64,000 bases of DNA from Corydoras sp. C115 (Eukaryota > Chordata > Actinopteri > Siluriformes > Callichthyidae): positions 2,008,001-2,072,000 of the forward strand of contig JAFMOC010000024.1 in assembly GCA_019802505.1 (NCBI GenBank). The letters are read 5' to 3'. Made by a program: the position numbers and the translations under genes. Each line of letters opens with the position of its first letter. The stretch's first letter is position 1. Below are positions 10,341-19,965 of this stretch, piece after piece. The notes beneath the pieces were generated by a model. That model was given only the letters and a program-made list of their open reading frames with translations, had not been told where the DNA came from and made no database searches.

Positions 10341-11260
10341 TTTATGAGTGGAATTTATGAGCAGGTCAGTTTCCTTTTGGACATATCCAGATAGCTGTGC
10401 CACTGAAATTGCAAGCTACCAAATTCAGACCGCACCTGGCTTCTAAAGAGAATGAAAGGTGACACGCTTGATCGCAAAAGCCTGTAAATTACAGTCACTC
10501 TGTCCAGAGTGTATTTTCCCAGAGCTCCTTAGTCTACTCTGATCAGAATGAAGTGTTTATTGTATATAAGCATAATAGATAATGAATAATTTATGTTCTG
10601 TTCACAGCAATGACAGCAAACAATAATTTGCTTATAGTCTCTAATGTGCCATGAATTAATATCACTGTAAATTTTGATTGTTGTAAAACAAGCATTAATT
10701 TGAAACACCCACATATCGTATCACAGACAGGAGCATTCTTTTTAGTGCACGACTGTCATTCATAATCCTGTGGATACGATTAAATATTTAGATAAAATAT
10801 GAAGTATTCAAAATTTCAACATAATGTAATCTGACTTAAATCTTTAATCTTGGAAAGTTGAACAGGGAAAATGTATTTTATCAGATGAGGAGGAAGAGGG
10901 TCCTGCAATGGCAAAGCAGAGGATAATGTGCTTAGCTAATAAAAGGCAGTATGGTTAATTATTTAGACTCAGTTGCAGTTTTGCTCATTTACAAGGTCGC
11001 CTCAGAAAAGTTACATACAAGTTTAATGTTTGTGCTGGCTATAGAGATGGATTTGTTTAGCTTATAAAGATACTTATACATAATACTTATTTTATCATTT
11101 GTGTTTTTAAAATGAATTTCCTTATATTTTTTAAACCATACTAAAATGATAAAAGCCAAATATCACTGAATTCCTTATTTCATATTATTGGTTAAAATAT
11201 TTGTTAGGGATCTATCACTAAACAGTAAATTTTATATATAAGTACTGTATATATTTATTT
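10341..11260. other. AT-rich DNA, no gene recognised
   Basis: I see no domain-bearing ORF, no repeat family and no RNA gene here. The ORF at 10529-10714 is short and lacks family features. Confidence 0.5.
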
Positions 11261-11263
11261 AGA

Positions 11264-11285
11264 ACATGTATGTGTATGTGTGTAT

Positions 11286-11326
<41 letters not shown>

Positions 11327-11440
11327 TGTGTGTGTGTGTGTGTGTTTGAGTAAGTTTGTGTCTAGCAGTGGATTAGTGCCCTGTCCTGGGTGTATCTGCT
11401 CCCACAATGTTCTCCCCTGAATAGGCATGGGGACTCCCAA
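11264..11440 (+). mobile_element. V-SINE 3' part, interrupted by the LTR element
   Basis: A long (TG)n tract (11267-11345) is followed by GTGCCCTGTCCTGGGTGTATCTG and TTCTCCCCTGAATAGGCATGGGGAC. The copy is cut at 11440 by the LTR retrotransposon and continues at 12926 (CCTAGTAGAGGATTAAGTA, to about 12945). The two halves join exactly once the CCCAA duplication is removed. Confidence 0.85.
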
Positions 11441-11788
11441 TGTCACGGTAGTCTACCTCGGGCTGAAGCGGTTGCGCATAGGAAGCGCAGACCGCCGCGT
11501 TTACACGAGCTGAAGGGAGCCAGGCACGCAGGTAGCAGAGAACGGGTTTATTAAAGGTGCGGTGCACCACAAAACATGAGGTACAAAAGACTAAGTGACA
11601 TAACACAAACGACCAGCACCGAAGACAAGAAACAATGGACATAAATACAAAAAGACACCCGACCACGTGCACAAGACAAACCAATTACAAAAAGGAGTTA
11701 ATTAACTAAACTAATGAGCACTGAACGTTAATTAACTCAAACAAACGGGACGAAACACAAAACAGGTGACAGGTGCCCTAGGCACCTG

Positions 11789-12508
11789 TTACATTACCCC
11801 CGCCCCTGCGGTCGCGCAACGGGGGGACGCGACCAAGAGAAGAAAAAAAATAAAAGTCCCGGGGGGGGGGGGGGGTCCTCCGCCCTCCTTGAGCGGGGCT
11901 TGGAAAGCGCCCTCGGGTGGACGCCCTCTGCGGGTGAGGCGTGCCGAACGCCCTCTGGCTGCAAAGTCAGGTGGACGGCCACGGCGGATCAGAAGTGGCT
12001 GGGCGGCGTGCGGCCCCTGGGCCTCGGGCTGGGCGGCGTGCGGCCCCTGGACCTCCGGCTGGGCTTCGGGATGGGCGGCGTGACGCCCCTGGGCTTCGGG
12101 ATGGGCGGCGTGACGCCCCTGGGCTTCGGGATGGGTTTGCGCACTGGTATGGCCTCGGTGGGCACACACACTGGCAGGACCCCCCGCAGCACACGTGCTG
12201 CGCGCATGCTGCATCTTGGCACCGCGCCGGCGCGTTCTGCGTCTGAATCTCACCACGTGGGGTTTAACAAGCTGGACCGGAGCATCCGTCCAGAACTCCT
12301 CAGAGTTTAGGAGGGTGCGTATGGGCAGAATATGCCCATACAGGTACGACTCGCCCGTCTCATCATCGGATATCTGAACCAAGTCCAGACCTTCCTCAGC
12401 GCAGAGCGCTTCGTACCCGTACCTCCACATCCACTCATCATCAGAGTCATAATCAGACATTACTGTATACGAGCTGTCCTTACGGCTCCGGGACGGCGGG
12501 CTGCGCAT
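11789..12508 (-). CDS. Hypothetical ORF of LTR element 1, decapeptide repeat protein
   Basis: A 239-codon frame covers most of the internal region, and its TAA stop lies in the first bases of the downstream LTR. Residues about 17-90 are acidic then mixed (MSDYDSDDEW, YGYEALCAEEGLDL), followed by a basic patch RFRRRTRRRG. The middle has four to five copies of a 10-residue repeat (PEAQGRHAAH / PEAQGPHAAQ). The C-terminal part is Pro/Arg-rich and ends in a hydrophobic run FIFFLLLVA. I recognise no Gag, protease or other domain. GC-rich DNA is poor in stops, so the frame could be open by chance. The related frame at 63182-63502 keeps the GLFFFWVVLVASPRYAT-like end but is not in phase with its own repeat, which speaks against strong constraint. 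Confidence 0.4.
   Translation of the reverse strand: MRSPPSRSRKDSSYTVMSDYDSDDEWMWRYGYEALCAEEGLDLVQISDDETGESYLYGHILPIRTLLNSEEFWTDAPVQLVKPHVVRFRRRTRRRGAKMQHARSTCAAGGPASVCAHRGHTSAQTHPEAQGRHAAHPEAQGRHAAHPEAQPEVQGPHAAQPEAQGPHAAQPLLIRRGRPPDFAARGRSARLTRRGRPPEGAFQAPLKEGGGPPPPPGTFIFFLLLVASPRCATAGAGVM
11996..12135. repeat. 30-bp GC-rich minisatellite inside LTR element 1
   Basis: The plus strand repeats GGGCGGCGTGCGGCCCCTGG and GGGCGGCGTGACGCCCCTGG-type units, about 30 bp each, four to five times. Read on the minus strand they encode the QGPHAAQPEA decapeptide. The same unit is amplified at 63731-64000 in another element. Confidence 0.9.
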
Positions 12509-12925
12509 AGCGGCGCACTCGCGGACACGGCGGAACGCGCCGCGAGTACGAGGCTACACGGCCCCCGCAAAGAAAAATTTAAAGGAGCGCTTACCTGGGC
12601 TCTGGACTCCCCAAATTTCCTGTGGCTGGTCGTTCTGTCACGGTAGTCTACCTCGGGCTGAAGCGGTTGGGTTTATTAAAGGTGCGGTGCACCAAAAAAC
12701 ATGAGGTACAAAAGACTAAGTGACATATAACACAAACGACCAGCACCGAAGACAAGAAACAATGGACATAAATACAAAAAGACACCCGACCACGTGCACA
12801 AGACAAACCAATTACAAAAAGGAGTTAATTAACTAAACTAATGAGCACTGAACGTTAATTAACTTAAACAAACGGGACGAAACACAAAACAGGTGACAGG
12901 TGCCCTAGGCACCTGTTACACCCAA

Positions 12926-12945
12926 CCCTAGTAGAGGATTAAGTA
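12926..12945 (+). mobile_element. V-SINE remainder after the LTR element
   Basis: CCTAGTAGAGGATTAAGTA continues the SINE cut at 11440. A (GAGATAAGATAA)-like tail follows. Confidence 0.8.
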
Positions 12946-13286
12946 CAAAGTACTCAGATGAGATAAGATAAATTTACACATAACTTTGAACAATTGGAAC
13001 ATTTTTTTTCTTATTTAAAAAAAATAGATTGAAATATTTTGCTTATATTTTTTTTATTCATAGTTATGGCAAGCAACAAGTGCTGGTAATATATGAATGG
13101 CGTTCTATATTTAATGGCATGTTCTAAGTTTAAAGAAAGAAAACTTTGTCTGCTTACCATTCTGAGCATGAAAAAAGAAAGAAAAGTAAAAGAATTTTTG
13201 AGAGCATGTGAAACACGTGAAAACAATCTCAAGGCTAGATGTCCATCTCTAGAGATCTTAATGCTGTTGTGTCTATGTCTACTATA

Positions 13287-13850
13287 TCTTAAGATATTTG
13301 GAACTGTAGCTAACTTCCAGTAAGTGGACAGAGAATTCTGGAACATCCACATAGATTAGATTACATTACATTACATTACATTGCATTACATTCTATGTTT
13401 TAAGATATTTGCAACTGTAGCTAACTTCCAGTAAGTGGAGAGAGAATTCTTGGACATCCACAGAGTTTACATTACATTACATTAGATAAGATTAGATCAG
13501 ATCATCTTAGATTAGATCAGATACTTTGATTAGATCAGATCATTACACTAAATTAGATTAGATAAAATTACATTACATTACATTAAATGACATTGGATTA
13601 CGTTAGATTACATTAGCGCAGAATAGATTAGATTAGATACTATGTCTTAAGATATTTGAAACTGTTGCTAACTTTCAGTAAGTGGACAGATAATCCTGGA
13701 ATTTCAGAGATTTAGACAGAGATTAGATTAGATTAGATTAGATTAGATTAGATTAGATCACATCAGATCAGATCATTTAAGATTAGAATACATTAGATAG
13801 ATCAGATAATTATATTACAGTAGAGTAGATTAGATTAGATTTAACTTAAT
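13287..13850. repeat. Compound satellite: ATTAC/ATTAG pentamers plus a 70-bp unit in three copies
   Basis: A unit of about 70 bp (AAGATATTTGGAACTGTAGC..TTCCAGTAAGTGGACAGAG..) occurs at about 13287, 13400 and 13648. Each copy is followed by a stretch of pentamers ATTAC, ATTAG or ATCAG. The pentamer blocks fill 13353-13395, 13468-13640 and 13720-13845. It has no coding potential. Confidence 0.85.
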
Positions 13851-13907
13851 TGTGATTGTGAAGAGTGCAGGTACAGAGCCAATGTAAAGCAGCTAAGCAG
13901 AAGTGCA

Positions 13908-13930
13908 ATATATATATATATTATAAGTCA

Positions 13931-13996
<66 letters not shown>
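13908..13996. repeat. (TA)n microsatellite
   Basis: Nearly pure TA dinucleotides with one interruption (TTATAAGTCA) at 13921-13930. Confidence 0.95.
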
Positions 13997-13999
<3 letters not shown>

Positions 14000-14158
14000 G
14001 CAGTGAATAATGAAGTGTGTAATGATTTGTATATCATTTACAAATCATACTGTATACATAAATAACATATACAAAAATATATGTATATGTAGTAAGCTAT
14101 TAGATGCATACAGTAATGTATATATGTTATAGGATGAATATACATAAAATAAACATAT

Positions 14159-15476
14159 TGTTAGTGCTGTCCGTTCTTCCCCGGAGGGGGGGCGGCCACG
14201 CGGAGTTGCTGCATTCAGCCGCTCGCGCCTAGTGAGCGCTCCCGGGATACCGACCACGCGGGGAAAAATGCGTGCGTCGGTCCACGGAAACGCTCCCACG
14301 GAATACGACCTGCACGGGGAAGGTGTGTAGCGCCGTACCGTGGTTGCACGCGGAAGGAGAGAGAAAGACACCGGGATCAAATCCCAAACGTATAATTTAA
14401 TAAAAATTGGTGTGGGAACACCAACAAAAAGGGGAAACAAACGAACAACGTAACACAGGATATCATAACCGCAAAACAAAGACGTGCGACAACTTACGGG
14501 AAAACTAAGAATAAGTACAAAAACGAACTAAACACGTGCACAAAACAAACCAATCACCCAACTGAAACAATTAAGGACAAAACGAGGGACAGGTGCCACA
14601 GGCACCTGTGACATACCCCCACCCCAAGGGTCGCGCTAAAAGGGAAAGCGGCCCAACAAACAAAAAAAAAAAAAAAATAATAATAATAAACAGTACTCGC
14701 AAAAAACAAAAAACGGGGGGGGAGGTAAAAGTCCCTCTGGTGGTGAGGCATGCTGTGTGCCCCCTGCTGACGGCGTGAAGCACGACCTCTCGCTGCGGAG
14801 GCGCGAATCGGCGCCCTCTTGCTGCGAGACGGGGATGGCTCCTCTGGTGTCCGGAGTCTGCTGCTGGCGGACCCTGGTGCTCGGAGCTAGCGATGGAGCG
14901 GTCCCCAGCGCCCAGACTCAACAAACGGCGGTCCCCGGTGCTCGGCCTAGTCAGCGGCGCAGCCTCTGGTCCTCCGGCTCAGCGGTGGGTGACCCCTGGT
15001 GTCCAGAACTCTCCAGATAGATTGGCACGTCCTTCTGTTAGCGCTGTCCGTTCTTCCCCGGAGTGGGGGCGGCTACGCGGAGTTGCTGCGTTCAGCCGCT
15101 CGCGCCTAGTGAGAGCTCCCGGGATACCGACCACGCGGGGAAAAATGCGTGCGTCGGTCCACGGAATACGACCTGCACGGGGAAGGTGTGTAGCGCCGTA
15201 CCGTGGTTTCACGCGGAAGGAGAGAGAAAGACACCGGGATAAAATCCAAAATGTATAATTTAATAAAAATTGGTGTGGGAACACCAACAAAAAGGGGAAA
15301 CAAACGAACAACGTAACACAGGGTATCATAACCACAAAACAAAGACGTGCGACAACTTACGGGAAAACTAAGAATAAGTACAAAAACGAACTAAACACGT
15401 GCACAAAACAAACCAATCACCCAACTGAAACAGTTAAGGACAAAACGAGGGACAGGTGCCACAGGCACCTGTGACA
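14159..15476 (-). mobile_element. Complete short LTR retrotransposon (TRIM-like), element 2
   Basis: LTRs at 14159-14613 (455 bp) and 15036-15476 (441 bp) start TGTTAG(T/C)GCTGTCC and end CACCTGTGACA. The internal region (14614-15035) is only 422 bp. A perfect 5-bp duplication CATAT flanks the element (14154-14158 and 15477-15481). Minus-strand orientation is shown by a GGGGTGGGGGTA purine tract against the LTR at 14614. There is no ORF with any retroelement domain. The LTRs differ by few substitutions and a short indel, so this insertion is young. Confidence 0.93.
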
Positions 15477-15481
15477 CATAT

Positions 15482-15575
15482 CAACAAGCCTAAAATGTTC
15501 TCCCCTGGATGGGCATGGGGAAACCCCCTGCAACCCTAGTAGAGGATTAAGTGGAAGATAATAAATGAATAAATA
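15482..15575 (+). mobile_element. V-SINE 3' end fragment
   Basis: TTCTCCCCTGGATGGGCATGGGG, CCCTAGTAGAGGATTAAGTGG and an (AAT)-rich tail (AATAAATGAATAAATAG), next to LTR element 2. Confidence 0.8.
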
Positions 15576-15819
15576 GATGGATTGCTGCATCACCCTGGGC
15601 CAAGAACTCCGTTTTTTTTGGCATTTTGAGTCACACATATGCGGACAGTTGGCTATGCTTGTAAGATTACCTGTTGCTACTGGAAATAAAGCTTTAGGTA
15701 ACCTGCTTCATGGTTCATTTTGTGACACCAACTACCACAATAAAAGAAAAGATAGTCACGACAGGAAGAGCTGAAGGTTAAAAGAAAAATTTAGACAAGT
15801 AGTAATGATATGGATATAA

Positions 15820-15821
<2 letters not shown>

Positions 15822-15908
<87 letters not shown>
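15822..15908. repeat. (TA)n microsatellite
   Basis: About 43 uninterrupted TA units. The long Ile-Tyr ORFs on both strands over it are artefacts. Confidence 0.97.
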
Positions 15909-15910
<2 letters not shown>

Positions 15911-16075
15911 AACTATTAAGATTCTTGAAAAGGGAAATAGAATACAGAATGCTGCGGAGAGACACTTCCATTTGATTGCCAGGAATAAAAAACGGCTTGG
16001 CAGCACTTATATGCCTGGAACAAGAGGTTAATTTTCTGAAAGACGTGCAAAGGTGCAAATGGTTTTGGCCAAGAG
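15909..16075. mobile_element. Possible Tc1/mariner remnant
   Basis: The stretch ends GCAAATGGTTTTGGCCAAGAGTGTACA, which resembles the terminal repeat of fish Tc1-like elements (compare TACAGTTATGGTCAAAGG at 54824). No transposase frame is left, so the assignment is weak. Confidence 0.3.
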
Positions 16076-16442
16076 TGTACATGACTGTAATTTGACCCTA
16101 GTTTCTCTGCTATTGATATTCTCCCTTGATGTACACTACGTACGGCTGAAGGGAATTTAGATTGTGAAGGTAATTTAAATTTAGTCTCAGGACTGCAGAC
16201 TTATTACAAGAAATGATTAACTGATACAGATGGAAAAGTGCATCACTAACACCTGTGCTTGGCATCAATATTCTTATTCAAGTAAGTAATAGACATTTAA
16301 ATGTGTCATTGAGGCATAACTTATTGACCACTTATTGAATTGTATCTTAAAGGACAATCAATTGTAGTACATATATTTTGTAATCTATTTACCAATTATT
16401 CTATAGACTGTAGTCAGACACTAATCTTAGTATTTATTAATT

Positions 16443-16525
16443 AATAAATTCATTATCTTCCTCTACTAGGGTCACAGTGGGTTTCCCCATTCAGGGGAGA
16501 AAGTTTGGGGTGTTGGGCCCCAAAC
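16443..16525 (-). mobile_element. V-SINE 3' end fragment
   Basis: ATTCATTATCTTCCTCTACTAGGGTCACAG and CCCCATTCAGGGGAGAAAG, that is, the inverted tail side of the family. It stops at GGGGTGTTGGG. Confidence 0.75.
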
Positions 16526-16534
16526 TTTGATGTT

Positions 16535-16616
16535 TGTTTCGGTGCCCTGGGATTTGAACCCCCAACCTTCAGATTGATAGCCGAAAACCCTAACTACTAA
16601 ACTACCTTGCCCTTGT
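16535..16616 (-). mobile_element. tRNA-SINE head fragment
   Basis: GGGATTTGAACCCCCAACC (inverted B box) through GATAGCCGAAAACCCTAACTACTAAACTACC (inverted A box side). It is the head of the 592-822 family without body or tail. Confidence 0.8.
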
Positions 16617-16910
16617 CTTGTCCAGTCTAACACCCTGTGACTCTCACGCTTTGTATTTTGCATTCCTCCTTCCATGTCTTTTGTCTTCGGTAAGTGCTGG
16701 AAGTGCATAAGATGGTATAAACTGAGGAAAGTAGGCATTGCGATGTAATTCACCTTATAATAGAAATGCAAATTTTATAATCACAACACATAGCATGGAG
16801 AATAGATGCAATAAAAAAGGCAGCAATGCTAAACTGTAATGTCATCACATACTGACCTTACAACAATCTAATCTTAAATGTAAAGAAAAAACACAGATAA
16901 AACCATAGTG

Positions 16911-17189
16911 CTTATCCAGAGGAGAACATTTTGGACCAGAGGAGAACATTTTGGACGCTGGGCAGATACACCCAGGACAATCTATCACTGGGCACAAACT
17001 CACTCTTACAGACTCACTTTAAAGGGGGAATTTAGAGCATTCAATTTACCATTGGAGGAAACAGGAGAACCCGGAAAAAAATAACATGTGGACAAGGGGA
17101 GAACATGAAAACAAAAACCCACTTTGGGATTCAAACCTGGATCCCCAGCACTGAGAAGCTGCTAAACACTAAGCCACTGTGCCGCCCTC
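16911..17189 (-). mobile_element. V-SINE copy, 3' truncated
   Basis: It starts CCAGAGGAGAACATTTTGGAC, a block present twice in a row (16917-16956). It runs through GGGCAGATACACCCAGGACA and GGAGGAAACAGGAGAACCCGG to the inverted head ACTAAGCCACTGTGCCGCCC. Confidence 0.85.
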
Positions 17190-17645
17190 TGATCATTTTT
17201 CTTTTTTTAAAATTTCATTTAGTAAATAATTAAGTAATTAAAAACAAAACAGTACACAGAACCCTTAAAGAGCATGCTAACGCAACAGTGACAAGGAAAT
17301 ACTTTCTGGTGTAGTTGATTCCTAAGAAAGAAAGCAAAGGCTTAGTGGGGGACTTATCCTCCTTGAGCTGCCATACAAAGAAAGTAAAAAAAGAAAAGAA
17401 AAGAAAGGAATAAAAAGGCAAAAATATATATTTAAAAATCGGTTTCTCTTTAATACAGTTGAAAAAATTATACATGACCTGAAGGATGTTATTCATGAAA
17501 TCCCTTGTATTCTCTGAAATTACTCATTAGCATTTTACAGAATTAATCAGAAGTACAGAGGGAAAATTATTCAGCCAAATTAGGTTATCACAGGTATTAA
17601 ATACCTGCTTCAATGGCTCTACATTTTTATAATTTTTAACTTGTG

Positions 17646-17700
17646 TGGGCAGCACGGTGACTTAGTAGTTAGCATGTTCACCTCTCAGCGCTGGGAATTT
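17646..17700 (+). mobile_element. V-SINE head, interrupted by a LINE
   Basis: GGGCAGCACGGTGACTTAGTAGTTAGCATG to CTCTCAGCGCTGGGAATTT, then an abrupt change to the (TTCAAG)n tail of the LINE on the other strand. The matching 3' part of a V-SINE resumes at 19058 (GGTTTAAATCCCAATCTAG), so the LINE landed inside this SINE. Confidence 0.85.
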
Positions 17701-19057
17701 AGGTTCAAGTTCAAGTTTACATAGTGCTTTTTGCAATAGAACATTGTCACAAAGCAGCTTTACAGTGATTATAAGCCTTTAAACTCCAAAGAGCAAGCCA
17801 AAGCAAAAGTGTCAATAAAAAAACGCCCTGTTATGTTGTTATTTTAAGGAAGAAATCTTGGGAGGCCCAAGGCTCAGTGGGTGACTCCTCCACCTTTAGC
17901 AGCTGGACAGCATCAACAGTGTAGGAAAGCAATTATGTAGTGATCAGTTGTCCATATTTAACAATTGGAAAAACTATAACAATTGGAAAACTATATAAGT
18001 CCATTGAGGGCATATTGCAAGATTGCCAGTCCAATAGAATTTCAGGTTCCATCCAATAATTGTTGTAGCTGCAGTGCTTCGGCAGAGCCATGGATAAGGA
18101 GCTGATGACACCTCCAGGAAACTGGCAACAGACTAAAACAAAAACGAAAAGCAGTTAGTGGTAATAAAGCACAGTGTTTAAGTAATAACCAGAGTTTGAT
18201 TGACATTGTGCAGCATGTGACTCTGGCATAAGAGCATCCATCCATCCTAGAGTATCCATCCATCCATCCATCCATCCATTATCTTCCACTTTTTCCTATA
18301 TTTGTGTCGCGGGGGTTTCCACATGCCCATCCAGGGGAGAACGTTTCGGGCGCTGGACAGATACATCCAGGACAGGGCGCCAATCTATCGCTGGGCACAC
18401 ACTCACTCACATAGACACGCACACATACACACTCTATATGGGGCAATTTGGAGAACTCAATTGACTTGATTGATGTTTTTGGACTGTGAGAGGAAACCAG
18501 AGGAAAACCACACGAGAACAACATGGAAACTCCACCCAGATGGGGATTCAAACCGGGAATCCCTAGCGCTGAGAGCCGACCACTAAGCCACCGCTGAAGA
18601 AAGCAGCAGAACTAAAATGGGCAGATAATGCAGACTCTATTTGGTTGAGAGGGCTTCCTGGAATAACATAATTTCAGAGCCACACCCTGTACTAATGATG
18701 AGCTGGGTGAAGAGGTGAAATACCAGCAGAGACTAATCCCAGATCACCAACCCAAGTCTACACCTTTATCTTCAGGAAATGAATTTAATGCAAAATTAAA
18801 TAAATGTGTTTTTAACATATTTTTAAAGATTGATAATGATTCAGAATCAAAATCAGTAACTGAAAGGCTATTCCAAAGCAGTAATTCCAAATTCCAAAAC
18901 AATCTTCCACAAGCAGTAATTTTATTTACTCTAGGAGCTAAATGTAAACGAGCACCTTGAGATCTGAGCTTGTGTGTTGGCTTATACAACTGAGTTCACT
19001 CAGGTACTGTAGAGCCTGATAATGTAGTATTTTATATGTTATCAATAAAGTTTTGTA
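17701..19057 (-). mobile_element. LINE 3' part, itself split by a V-SINE
   Basis: Read on the minus strand it has ORF2 C-terminal sequence at 18744-18989: LFWNLELLLWNSLSVTDFDS followed by FKNMLKTHLF, the usual end of CR1/L2/Rex-type LINE proteins. Then comes a long 3' UTR, TCTTGGGAGGCCC..AAAGCTGCTTTGTGACAATG read in reverse, and a (CTTGAA)n tail at 17701-17715. The same 3' UTR occurs on the plus strand at 59498-60150. It is 5' truncated. A V-SINE (18255-18594) interrupts the UTR. Confidence 0.8.
18255..18594 (-). mobile_element. V-SINE copy, full length, (GGAT)n tail
   Basis: (CATC)n tail at 18236-18280, then TTATCTTCCACTTTTTCC, GGGAGAACGTTTCGGGCGCTGG, an inverted V domain and a head CCACTAAGCCACCGC. 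It lies inside the LINE 3' UTR at 17701-19057. Confidence 0.88.
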
Positions 19058-19285
19058 ATCAAGGTTTAAATCCCAATCTAGATGGGAGTTCTATGTTCTT
19101 TATATGTCCAATAACATGGATTCAAGGTAAATTAAATCCTGTAGATTGTCCCATATATTGTGTGTTTGTATGTGTCTGTATGAGTGAGTGTGCCCATTGA
19201 TAGTTTAGCGCCCTGTTCTGGGTGTAACTTTCCAGAGCCCAAATCGTTCTCCCCTGGATGGGCATGGGGAACCCCCCCCCCCCAT
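19058..19285 (+). mobile_element. V-SINE body, second part of the copy begun at 17646
   Basis: GGTTTAAATCCCAATCTAGATGGGAG (B box), ATGGATTCAAGGTAAATT, CCCTGTTCTGGGTGTAAC and TTCTCCCCTGGATGGGCATGGGG. Together with 17646-17700 it makes a whole SINE around the inserted LINE. A C-run and (AAT)n follow. Confidence 0.8.
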
Positions 19286-19302
19286 TGTTCTTTAATAAAA
19301 AA

Positions 19303-19304
19303 TA

Positions 19305-19358
<54 letters not shown>
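19303..19358. repeat. (AAT)n microsatellite
   Basis: About 18 AAT units directly behind the SINE end, in the position of its tail. Confidence 0.95.
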
Positions 19359-19965
19359 TAATATTAATTATTTAATAACACAATTGTATTCATTCCATTA
19401 AAGCACATTAAGTTCATAAGCTTACTTGATAAAACTAGACAGGCAGCTAAAACCTCTTTAGAGTATATGATTAAATAGGGAATTAGTAACTTGTTATTTA
19501 TAAATTGTGCATACTATTAACCCAGTGCATGTTTCAGACAATGTCACCACTGATTAGAATCATTCCAAGTAGTGCCTATATTGTCTGGAAAAAAAAAAGA
19601 TCATAAAAATTCAGAACATAAGCATAATAAGTTGGCAATTAAAAGTCAGGTCACAAATACGATAGCCGGGGTGAATTGAGTCAGTTAGATATGCCTGGTC
19701 ATGTCTGCCTCAGTGAAGCATGGGTATACTTCATTACAGCAACAGATTAGAGCTCATTTGAAAGTGAGATGGAAAAGAGCATAGCAGATGTGGGAGTACA
19801 ACAATGTCAGGATGTGTGTTTTTGAGGGGTGTGTTTTGTGTATTTCCCAGTGGGAAAAATATCATGACATTTTAAACCCTATGACATACAGAAGAGTTTT
19901 CTTAATTTTTCTGTTCCAGATGTGAGGAATTTGAGAGATAAGTTATATAAAATATTATATCATGC

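Larger units (their letters stand above)
11441..12920 (-). mobile_element. Complete short LTR retrotransposon (TRIM-like), element 1
   Basis: Two related LTRs (11441-11793, 353 bp; 12636-12920, 285 bp) enclose an 842-bp GC-rich internal region. Each LTR starts TGTCACGG and ends GTTACA on the plus strand. The whole is bounded by a perfect 5-bp duplication CCCAA (11436-11440 and 12921-12925). Minus-strand orientation follows from the AATAAA in the LTRs and a purine-rich tract (GGGGCGGGGGTAA) against the LTR at 11794. There is no reverse transcriptase, integrase or protease, so the element must be mobilised by another element. The right LTR has lost about 70 bp. Confidence 0.92.

Noticed and set aside
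11900..12310. Plus-strand ORFs over LTR element 1
   Set aside because: The element reads on the minus strand by its polyadenylation signal and purine tract; plus frames are shadows in GC-rich repeat DNA.
13353..13845. CRISPR-like array (70-bp unit with spacers)
   Set aside because: The context is eukaryotic, spacers are pentamer repeats rather than unique sequences, and there are no cas genes.
14979..15335. 118-codon ORF in the LTR of element 2
   Set aside because: It lies across an LTR and appears twice, once per LTR, with frameshifts; there is no domain.
15756..16082. ORFs of Ile-Tyr repeats on both strands
   Set aside because: They are readings of the (TA)n microsatellite.
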